NCBI GenBank assembly: GCA_947564765.1
Contig: CANODN010000151.1
Coordinates: 1-5,538, forward strand
DNA: 5,538 nt
Reading direction: 5' to 3'
Origin: an uncultured Roseburia sp.
GTDB lineage: Bacteria > Bacillota > Clostridia > Lachnospirales > Lachnospiraceae
Shown here: positions 1 through 5,538 of the stretch, in pieces
How the letters are laid out: every line of letters begins with the position of its first letter
Position numbering within the stretch: position 1 is the stretch's first letter
Translations under genes and position numbers: made by a program
Notes under the pieces: model-generated
Database searches by the model: none
Told to the model about the DNA's origin: nothing
Seen by the model: the letters and a program-made list of their open reading frames with translations, nothing else

Positions 1-371
1 CTTGCGCCCGCGTTGTATGTCGCGTCTTCTACCGCTTTCTTCTCTACTTCCGTAACGCCGCTGGGTACGCAGACGCTGATTCTCGGCTTACGGAAATTTT
101 TCTTGCCGATCGCCTTTTGTATAAAATATTTGATCATTTTTTCGGTAACGGTATAATTAGAAATAACGCCCTGACGCAGAGGACGGACCGCAACGATGTT
201 GCCCGGCGTCCTTCCAAGCATCAGGCGGGCTTCTTCCCCGATCGCTTTTATTTTATTGGTATCCCTGTCAAACGCTACTACGGACGGTTCTTTTAATACG
301 ACACCTTTGCCTTTAATATAAACCAAAATGCTGGCTGTCCCTAAATCAATTCCGATATCTGTTGAAACCAT
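1..371 (-). CDS. mreB: MreB/Mbl-family rod shape-determining protein, N-terminal part (cut by left edge)
   Basis: This is an actin-like ATPase that polymerises into membrane-associated filaments and guides lateral peptidoglycan synthesis. The 123 complete codons visible begin MVSTDIGIDLGTASILV. The phosphate-1 ATP-binding motif (IGIDLGTAS, residues 6-14) is followed by family hallmarks: KGKGVVLKEPSVVAF (20-34), GEEARLMLGRTPGNI (45-59), RPLRQGVI (63-70) and CVPSGVTEVE (101-110). Family members are about 330-345 residues, so roughly 210-220 residues lie outside the window, including the phosphate-2 and adenosine motifs. The ATG at 371-369 is chosen because AAAGGGG (386-380) sits 8 nt upstream. 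An in-frame ATG at 389-387 would add six residues but has no good Shine-Dalgarno and overlaps that site. A strong promoter at 453-480 indicates transcription separate from uvrBA. The visible part cannot separate MreB from its paralogue Mbl, so the symbol is provisional. Confidence 0.9.
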   Translation of the reverse strand, partial: MVSTDIGIDLGTASILVYIKGKGVVLKEPSVVAFDRDTNKIKAIGEEARLMLGRTPGNIVAVRPLRQGVISNYTVTEKMIKYFIQKAIGKKNFRKPRISVCVPSGVTEVEKKAVEDATYNAGA

Positions 372-379
372 GCTATGTT

Positions 380-386
380 CCCCTTT
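380..386 (-). promoter_or_regulatory. Ribosome binding site of the mreB-like gene
   Basis: Read on the minus strand this is AAAGGGG, with 8 nt between it and the ATG at 371. It decides the start: the alternative in-frame ATG at 389 lies upstream of it and has only weak purine sequence before it. Confidence 0.75.
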
Positions 387-403
387 CATCTTTCTGCAAT
401 CTA

Positions 404-415
404 TTGTGAACACAA
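404..415. repeat. Perfect 12-bp dyad in the mreB leader
   Basis: TTGTG-AA-CACAA is a perfect palindrome with 5-bp arms. It lies about 33 nt upstream of the mreB-like start codon and inside the predicted 5' untranslated region. It could be an operator or a small leader hairpin. Short AT-rich dyads also occur by chance, and I cannot assign a regulator. Confidence 0.3.
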
Positions 416-452
416 ACTGTAAATTTAATCATATTTTTGCATATACATCCTT

Positions 453-480
453 ATTATATACAAATACTTCCATTTTTCAA
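453..480 (-). promoter_or_regulatory. Sigma-A-type promoter for the mreB-like gene
   Basis: On the minus strand the -35 box is TTGAAA (480-475) and the -10 box is a perfect TATAAT (458-453), separated by 16 bp. Transcription would start near 446, giving a leader of about 75 nt before the ATG at 371. It is the best promoter match in the window and lies in an AT-rich stretch, as expected for a Clostridia housekeeping promoter. Confidence 0.8.
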
Positions 481-512
481 ATCATTTTTTTGTAAAACCG
501 GCAAAAAATCGC

Positions 513-529
513 AGAAATTAAGAATTTCT
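513..529. repeat. Perfect inverted repeat upstream of the mreB promoter
   Basis: AGAAATT-AAG-AATTTCT has two perfect 7-bp arms around a 3-nt spacer. It sits about 32 bp upstream of the -35 box of the mreB-like promoter. The position suits an upstream regulator site, but the arms are AT-rich and the hairpin would be weak. No known operator consensus is recognised. Confidence 0.35.
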
Positions 530-569
530 AAAGAACTTACAATTTATCCCCCCAAAAACCCCTGAAATT

Positions 570-722
570 TATACATTATTTCTGTCCACTCCGAAGGAGT
601 GCGACATATTGGGATGCCCGGAGGGTATACATTATTTCTGCCGCTCCGAAGGAGTGCGACATATTGGGATGCCTGAGGGTATCCGGTATTTCTGCCGCTC
701 CGAAGGAATGGACATACATATT
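570..722. repeat. Three-copy degenerate tandem repeat, about 55-bp unit, with internal hairpins
   Basis: Unit 1 is 570-625 (56 bp), unit 2 is 626-679 (54 bp) and unit 3 is 680 to about 722 (shorter, diverged at its end). Shared blocks include TATTTCTG, CTCCGAAGGA and, in units 1 and 2, GACATATTGGGATGCC. Each unit has an inverted repeat around a GAA loop: CACTCC-GAA-GGAGTG at 587-601 in unit 1, and weaker versions at 642-656 and 695-711. Units 1 and 2 carry a second hairpin at the junction with the next unit: ATGCCC-GGA-GGGTAT (614-628) and ATGCC-TGAG-GGTAT (669-682). The array fills much of the 514-nt gap between mreB and uvrA. A minus-strand open frame across it is judged non-coding, because the 56-nt and 54-nt units put the peptide repeats in different frames and no Shine-Dalgarno is present. 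Function is unknown. Confidence 0.85.
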
Positions 723-817
723 TCAAACTTTTAACATACTATTATCACATTGTTCTTATAGTCTTTTCTTGTAGTAATCAATTTGTGCACCGGATTATTA
801 CACTTTTTCATAACTCA

Positions 818-844
818 TGTTCCCCGGCTAAAAGCCGGGGAACA
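818..844 (-). terminator. 12-bp hairpin after uvrA, probable 3'-end or terminator structure of uvrBA
   Basis: TGTTCCCCGGCT (818-829) and AGCCGGGGAACA (833-844) are perfectly complementary around a 3-nt loop, giving a very stable GC-rich stem 41 nt past the uvrA stop. No T-run follows it on either strand, so it is not a textbook intrinsic terminator. It may instead pause polymerase or protect the 3' end of the uvrBA mRNA. Strand is assigned from context only, since the hairpin itself is symmetrical. Confidence 0.6.
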
Positions 845-850
845 CTCCCT

Positions 851-897
851 TCGTGATACAGAACCTCTGTAAAAGCACACGATTTTTATTTCTTTTT
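851..897 (+). terminator. Possible plus-strand intrinsic terminator overlapping the uvrA 3' end
   Basis: An inner perfect inverted repeat, TACAGA-ACC-TCTGTA (857-871), is enclosed by TCGTG (851-855) pairing with CACGA (878-882), with unpaired bases between the two stems. On the plus strand it is followed directly by TTTTTATTTCTTTTT (883-897). The T-run overlaps the uvrA stop codon and its last lysine codons, so it may simply reflect a KKK C-terminus. If real, it would end a plus-strand transcript coming from the intergenic gap, or block antisense reading into uvrA. Confidence 0.35.
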
Positions 898-3720
898 AAG
901 ATATTTTCTAATATACTGTCCTGTATAAGAAGCTTCTGCCTCTGCCACCTCTTCCGGCGTTCCATATGCAACAACCATACCGCCGCCTTCACCGCCTTCC
1001 GGTCCCATGTCAATAATATAATCCGCCGTTTTAATCACATCTAAATTATGCTCGATTACAATCACTGTATTGCCGCCTTCTGAAAGCTTATGCAGAATTT
1101 CGATCAGCTTGTGCACATCCGCAAAGTGCAGTCCCGTCGTCGGTTCATCCAGAATATAAATCGTCTTTCCGGTGCTTCTTTTACTGAGTTCCGTTGCCAG
1201 CTTGATCCTCTGCGCTTCACCGCCGGAAAGCTCTGTAGAAGGCTGTCCCAGACGGATATAAGAAAGGCCTACATCGTACAGTGTCTGTATCTTCCGGTGT
1301 ATTGAAGGAACATGCCTGAAAAATTCCAGCGCATCTTCTACTGTCATATCCAAAACGTCATAAATACTTTTTCCTTTATATTTTACCTCCAGCGTCTCCC
1401 GGTTATAACGCTTTCCCTGGCACACCTCACAGGGCACATAAACATCCGGCAGAAAATGCATTTCAATTTTTAAGATTCCATCGCCGGAGCAGGCTTCACA
1501 CCGGCCACCTTTTACATTGAAGCTAAAACGGCCCTTTTTGTAACCCTTTGCTTTTGCGTCCGGCGTCGATGCAAACAGATCCCGGATCATATCAAATACA
1601 CCTGTGTAGGTCGCGGGATTGGAACGCGGCGTCCTGCCAATGGGTGACTGGTCAATGTCAATTACTTTATCCAACTGTTCCATGCCCCGGATTTCTTTAT
1701 GTTTGCCGGGAATCGTTCTGGCATGATTTAATTTTCGCTGAAGTGTTTTATAAAGCACTTCATTGGTCAGAGAGCTTTTGCCTGATCCGGAAACTCCGGT
1801 TACACAGGTCATCACGCCTAGCGGAACCTCTACATTGATCTTCTTTAAATTGTTTTCTTCTGCACCGATGACCTTCAAAAATCCGGTCGGTTTTTTACGT
1901 TCTTTGGGCACCGGAATCTGCATGCGTCCGCTCAGATAAGCACCCGTTATGGAATCCGGATTCTGCATAATTTCTTCCGCCGTGCCGGCCGCAACTACCC
2001 TGCCCCCATATTCACCGGCCTTTGGACCGATATCTACAATATAATCCGCCTCCAGCATGGTATCCTCGTCATGCTCCACTACAATCAGCGTATTCCCCAG
2101 ATCCCGCAGATTCTTAAGCGTCGCCAGAAGCTTGTCATTGTCTCTCTGATGCAATCCGATGCTGGGCTCGTCCAATATATAGGCAACTCCCACCAATCCA
2201 GATCCGATCTGGGTGGCCAGACGGATTCTCTGCGCCTCGCCTCCGGAAAGCGTCCCCGTAGCTCTGGAAAGACTCAGATAATCCAGTCCAACATCCACCA
2301 GAAAACCCACTCTGGCGGCAATCTCCTTTAAAATCTGCCGTCCAATCAGCTTCTGCTGCTCGCTCAATTCCATTTCCGCCAGAAACTTCTGCAGATTTTT
2401 AATGGAAAGATTGGTAATCTCAAAAATATTCTTATCACAAACAGTTACGGCAAGGGATGATTTTTTCAAACGCTGCCCCTTACATTCCTTACAGGGTGTA
2501 ATCCGCATAAACTGCTCGTATTCCTGTTTCATAAGATCAGAGCCGGTTTCCCGGTATCTTCTCTGCACATTGCGGATCAGTCCTTCAAATGACACATCAT
2601 AAACACCTTCGCCCCTCTGTCCCTTATAGTATACCTTTACCTGTCTGCCATCCGTTCCATGGATCAGCATATGGCGGATTTCCTCGGGAAGCTCCTGATA
2701 CGGCGTATTCAGATCAAATTCATATTCCTGTGACAGTGCTTTTAATGTCGCATACGTATAGCTGGATGGGTCCGTACAAGACTGCCATCCCATAACCTGA
2801 ATCGCACCTTCTGCAATACTCAGGCTTTTATCCGGAATCATCAGATCTTCATCAAACTCCATTTTATATCCCAGCCCATAACAGACCGGGCAGGCACCGA
2901 ACGGATTATTAAACGAAAAGCTTCTGGGTTCGATTTCGTCTACGCTGATCTCACAGTCCGGACAGGAAAAGCTCTGGGAAAAATTCAGCGTCTCTCCATC
3001 GATAATTTCTACCATCAGCAGTCCCTCGGCCAGATTTAAAACATTCTCAATGGAATCTGTCAGCCGTTTTTCTATCCCCGCTTTGACAGCAAGACGGTCT
3101 ACTACAATCTCAATATTATGTTTTTTATTTTTTTCCAGTTTGATTTCCTCTGTCAGCTCATAAATACTGCCGTCTACACGCACCCGGACATAGCCGCTTT
3201 TTTTTGCTTTTTCAAACAGCTTCTGATGCTCTCCTTTCCTTCCCCGGACAACGGGTGCCAAAAGCTGGATTTTCGTACGTTCCGGAAGGCTTAAAATCTG
3301 ATCCGCCATCTGGTCTACCGTCTGTTTTTTGATTTCTCTTCCGCATTTGGGGCAATGGGGAATACCGATTCTGGCATAAAGAAGACGGAAATAATCATAA
3401 ATTTCTGTCACGGTCCCCACGGTAGATCTTGGATTGCGGTTTGTCGATTTCTGGTCAATGGAGATTGCAGGCGGAAGTCCTTCTATTTTCTCTACATCCG
3501 GTTTCTCCATCTGCCCCAAAAACTGTCTTGCATAAGAAGACAGCGATTCCATATAACGCCTCTGGCCCTCTGCATAAATCGTATCGAATGCCAGAGAAGA
3601 TTTGCCGGAACCGCTCAGCCCTGTCAGCACAATCAGCTCATTTCTTGGAATATCAATATCAATCCCTTTCAGATTGTGCTCTTTGGCGCCTCTTATTTTG
3701 ATATATTTTCTTTCCTTCAT
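886..3720 (-). CDS. uvrA: UvrA, excinuclease ABC subunit A, complete
   Basis: UvrA is the cytoplasmic DNA-damage sensor of nucleotide excision repair, an ABC-type ATPase dimer that finds distorting lesions, loads UvrB and then leaves. The product is 944 residues, close to the usual 940. Two nucleotide-binding modules are intact. The first has Walker A GLSGSGKSS (34-42), signature LSGGEAQRI (491-499) and Walker B YILDEPSIGLH (514-524). The second has Walker A GVSGSGKSS (642-650), signature LSGGEAQRI (831-839) and Walker B YILDEPTTGLH (855-865). Zinc-binding cysteine pairs are at 253/256 with 277/280, and 741/744 with 764/767; further CxxC pairs are at 123/126 and 410/413. The UvrB-binding domain should lie roughly at 120-240. 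The ATG at 3720 is chosen because AGGAG lies 8 nt upstream and it gives the family N-terminus. A start at 3756 would add 12 atypical residues and overlap uvrB. The gene follows uvrB by 19 nt, so co-transcription is very likely. The protein ends in a short lysine tail. Confidence 0.98.
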   Translation of the reverse strand: MKERKYIKIRGAKEHNLKGIDIDIPRNELIVLTGLSGSGKSSLAFDTIYAEGQRRYMESLSSYARQFLGQMEKPDVEKIEGLPPAISIDQKSTNRNPRSTVGTVTEIYDYFRLLYARIGIPHCPKCGREIKKQTVDQMADQILSLPERTKIQLLAPVVRGRKGEHQKLFEKAKKSGYVRVRVDGSIYELTEEIKLEKNKKHNIEIVVDRLAVKAGIEKRLTDSIENVLNLAEGLLMVEIIDGETLNFSQSFSCPDCEISVDEIEPRSFSFNNPFGACPVCYGLGYKMEFDEDLMIPDKSLSIAEGAIQVMGWQSCTDPSSYTYATLKALSQEYEFDLNTPYQELPEEIRHMLIHGTDGRQVKVYYKGQRGEGVYDVSFEGLIRNVQRRYRETGSDLMKQEYEQFMRITPCKECKGQRLKKSSLAVTVCDKNIFEITNLSIKNLQKFLAEMELSEQQKLIGRQILKEIAARVGFLVDVGLDYLSLSRATGTLSGGEAQRIRLATQIGSGLVGVAYILDEPSIGLHQRDNDKLLATLKNLRDLGNTLIVVEHDEDTMLEADYIVDIGPKAGEYGGRVVAAGTAEEIMQNPDSITGAYLSGRMQIPVPKERKKPTGFLKVIGAEENNLKKINVEVPLGVMTCVTGVSGSGKSSLTNEVLYKTLQRKLNHARTIPGKHKEIRGMEQLDKVIDIDQSPIGRTPRSNPATYTGVFDMIRDLFASTPDAKAKGYKKGRFSFNVKGGRCEACSGDGILKIEMHFLPDVYVPCEVCQGKRYNRETLEVKYKGKSIYDVLDMTVEDALEFFRHVPSIHRKIQTLYDVGLSYIRLGQPSTELSGGEAQRIKLATELSKRSTGKTIYILDEPTTGLHFADVHKLIEILHKLSEGGNTVIVIEHNLDVIKTADYIIDMGPEGGEGGGMVVAYGTPEEVAEAEASYTGQYIRKYLKKK

Positions 3721-3728
3721 GATATGTT

Positions 3729-3733
3729 CTCCT
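3729..3733 (-). promoter_or_regulatory. Ribosome binding site of uvrA
   Basis: AGGAG on the minus strand, 8 nt before the ATG at 3720. It lies in the short gap after the uvrB stop codon (3742-3740) and decides the uvrA start against the upstream ATG at 3756, which has no comparable site. Confidence 0.8.
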
Positions 3734-3739
3734 GTTTCC

Positions 3740-5538
3740 TTATCCGTCGTTTTCATTGCGGAATTTCTTTAATTCAATCATCTTATCTCTCAGCTCTGCA
3801 GCTGCCTCAAAATTCAGCTCTGCAGCTGCTTTCTCCATTTTCTTCTTCACTTCGGCAATCAGCTTGTCTAATTCCTGTCTGCTCATGGATTCCGGATCTT
3901 TTGCAAACTGCTGCTCTTCTTTTGCAACTTTTTTCGAGATACTGATCAGATCCCGCACAGCCTTTTTAATCGTCTGCGGCGTAATGCCATGCGCTTCATT
4001 ATATTTCTGCTGAATCTTCCTGCGTCGTTCTGTTTCCCCTATCGCCGCTTTCATAGAATCCGTCATATGATCTGCATACATAATGACATGCCCCTCCGAG
4101 TTGCGGGCTGCACGGCCGATTGTCTGAATCAAAGATGTTTCTGAACGCAAAAATCCTTCTTTATCGGCATCCAATATAGCAATCAATGTAATCTCCGGTA
4201 TATCCAATCCTTCTCTCAGCAGATTGATACCTACTAACACATCAAATACATCCAGACGCATATCCCGAATGATTTCTGACCGTTCCAGCGTATCAATATC
4301 GGAATGGAGATATTTCACCCGTATCCCCACTTCAGTCATATAATCGGTCAGATCTTCCGCCATGCGTTTTGTCAGCGTTGTGATCAGTATTTTATTATGA
4401 TTTTGGGTTTCTTTTTTTACTTCTGCAATCAAATCGTCAATCTGACCTTCCACCGGACGAACCTCCACCTCCGGGTCCAGCAGGCCTGTCGGCCGTATCA
4501 GCTGTTCCACTCTCAGCAGCTCATGTTCATCCTCATAAACATTCGGCGTTGCAGAAACAAACAACATCTGATTGATTTTACTTTCAAATTCTCCAAAATT
4601 CAACGGACGATTGTCTTTCGCCGAAGGCAGACGGAATCCGTAGTCCACCAGTGTGCTTTTTCTGGACTGATCGCCTGCGTACATCCCCCGTACCTGCGGT
4701 ATCGTAATATGGGACTCATCTACAAAAATCAGAAAATCATCCGGAAAGTAATCGATCAGCGTATGGGGTGTCGCTCCCGCCGGCATTCCTGCCAGATGTC
4801 TGGAATAATTCTCAATCCCGCTGCAAAATCCGGTTTCCCGCAGCATCTCAACATCAAAATTCGTACGCTCTGCAATCCTCTGTGCCTCAATCAGTTTATC
4901 TCTGCTTTTAAACCAGCGGACGCGTTCCTCCAGCTCCTGTTCAATTACAACGCAGGCTTCGTTAATCTTCTGCTGGGGCACAACATAATGGGATGCCGGA
5001 AAAACAGCAATGTGTTCCAGACGGTTTTTGATCTCACCCGTTAACACATCCACTTCCGTAATCCGGTCGATTTCATCTCCGAAAAATTCCACACGATATG
5101 CCGTATCGCTGAAGTTTGCGGGAAAGATTTCCAGGACGTCACCCCTTACCCGGAAGGTTCCGCGGTGAAAATCCATATCATTTCTGGTATATTGAATGCT
5201 GATCAATTTCTGAATCACCTCGTCCCTGTCCTTTTCCTGTCCCGGGCGAAGCGATACCATCATGTTCTGGTAATCTACCGGACTTCCCAATCCGTAAATG
5301 CAGGAAACACTGGCAATGATGATGACGTCCCTGCGCTCTACAAGAGCCGCTGTGGCAGAAAGCCGGAGCTTGTCGATTTCTTCGTTAATCGAGGAATCTT
5401 TGGCAATGTAGGTGTCGGTGGAAGGGACATAGGCTTCGGGTTGGTAATAGTCGTAGTAGGAGACAAAATACTCCACTGCATTCTCAGGGAACATCTCCTT
5501 GAATTCTCCGTATAACTGCGCCGCAAGGGTTTTATTGT
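3740..5538 (-). CDS. uvrB: UvrB, excinuclease ABC subunit B, lacking N-terminus (cut by right edge)
   Basis: UvrB is the helicase-like ATPase that UvrA loads at lesions. It verifies damage by inserting a beta-hairpin between the strands and recruits UvrC for incision. 598 residues are visible; the family has about 655-680, so some 60-85 N-terminal residues, including the Walker A motif, lie beyond the edge. The reading frame continues upstream of the first ATG at 5494 with NKTLAAQLYGEFKE, a conserved UvrB stretch, so that ATG is not the start. In visible numbering the tyrosine-rich beta-hairpin VSYYDYYQPEAY is at 25-36, Walker B/DEAD-like VDESH at 272-276, motif III FVSATP at 326-331, motif V LLREGLDIPE at 439-448 and motif VI QTIGRAARN at 471-479. 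The C-terminal UVR domain, which contacts UvrC and UvrA, is at about 553-592 with the core LNFEAAAELRD. No frameshift or lost key residue is seen. Any promoter or LexA/DinR-type SOS box would be outside the window. Confidence 0.98.
   Translation of the reverse strand, partial: NKTLAAQLYGEFKEMFPENAVEYFVSYYDYYQPEAYVPSTDTYIAKDSSINEEIDKLRLSATAALVERRDVIIIASVSCIYGLGSPVDYQNMMVSLRPGQEKDRDEVIQKLISIQYTRNDMDFHRGTFRVRGDVLEIFPANFSDTAYRVEFFGDEIDRITEVDVLTGEIKNRLEHIAVFPASHYVVPQQKINEACVVIEQELEERVRWFKSRDKLIEAQRIAERTNFDVEMLRETGFCSGIENYSRHLAGMPAGATPHTLIDYFPDDFLIFVDESHITIPQVRGMYAGDQSRKSTLVDYGFRLPSAKDNRPLNFGEFESKINQMLFVSATPNVYEDEHELLRVEQLIRPTGLLDPEVEVRPVEGQIDDLIAEVKKETQNHNKILITTLTKRMAEDLTDYMTEVGIRVKYLHSDIDTLERSEIIRDMRLDVFDVLVGINLLREGLDIPEITLIAILDADKEGFLRSETSLIQTIGRAARNSEGHVIMYADHMTDSMKAAIGETERRRKIQQKYNEAHGITPQTIKKAVRDLISISKKVAKEEQQFAKDPESMSRQELDKLIAEVKKKMEKAAAELNFEAAAELRDKMIELKKFRNENDG

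Noticed and set aside
372..446. Riboswitch in the mreB leader
   Set aside because: The leader is only about 75 nt and AT-rich, with one 5-bp dyad. No known aptamer core or terminator/anti-terminator pair is visible.
570..722. CRISPR array
   Set aside because: There are only three units that adjoin directly, with no unique spacers between constant repeats and no cas genes nearby.
544..726. 60-codon minus-strand open frame across the repeat array
   Set aside because: It starts at a TTG with no Shine-Dalgarno, and its repeated peptide pattern is only the DNA repeat. The 56-nt first unit against the 54-nt second unit breaks the frame between copies, which argues against selection for a protein.
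3355..3945. 196-codon plus-strand open frame opposite the uvrB/uvrA junction
   Set aside because: It is antisense to strongly conserved coding sequence, has no recognisable domain and spans two genes. It is a shadow of the minus-strand genes.
4304..5044. 246-codon plus-strand open frame opposite uvrB
   Set aside because: It lies entirely within well-conserved uvrB on the other strand, and its cysteine/histidine/phenylalanine-rich product resembles no family I know. It is a shadow frame.
1..5538. Mobile element or insertion sequence
   Set aside because: No transposase or integrase, no terminal inverted repeats and no target-site duplications are seen. The genes are housekeeping genes with intact motifs.

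Overview
The window looks like a chromosomal segment of a low-to-moderate GC Gram-positive anaerobe of class Clostridia, probably Lachnospiraceae. This is an inference from the style of the UvrA, UvrB and MreB/Mbl protein sequences and from the AT-rich, sigma-A-type promoter; no ribosomal or taxonomic marker is present. Every gene I can support is on the minus strand, so transcription runs from right to left.

Layout from right to left: (i) 5538-3740 holds uvrB, cut by the window edge so that about the first 60-85 residues, including the Walker A motif, are missing. (ii) 3720-886 holds a complete uvrA, 19 nt after the uvrB stop with its own Shine-Dalgarno. The two form a uvrBA operon encoding the damage-recognition and damage-verification parts of nucleotide excision repair. 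(iii) 885-372 is a 514-nt gene-free gap. It contains a 12-bp hairpin (818-844) probably linked to the end of the uvrBA transcript, a second hairpin followed by a plus-strand T-run (851-897), a degenerate three-copy tandem repeat of about 55 bp whose units can fold into hairpins (570-722), a small inverted repeat (513-529), and a well-formed minus-strand promoter (453-480). (iv) 371-1 holds the first 123 residues of an MreB/Mbl-type actin-like cell-shape protein, cut by the left edge.

UvrA and UvrB work together: the UvrA dimer loads UvrB at lesions, and UvrB then recruits UvrC, which is not in the window. The mreB-like gene has its own promoter and is functionally unrelated. The coding regions are ordinary housekeeping genes with intact motifs. 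I do not see a new defence, mobile or metabolic system. The only part that standard annotation does not explain is the intergenic repeat array. Its G-U pairs favour folding as plus-strand RNA, and a plus-strand terminator-like structure lies downstream, so a small non-coding RNA or dispersed structured repeat is possible but unproven.
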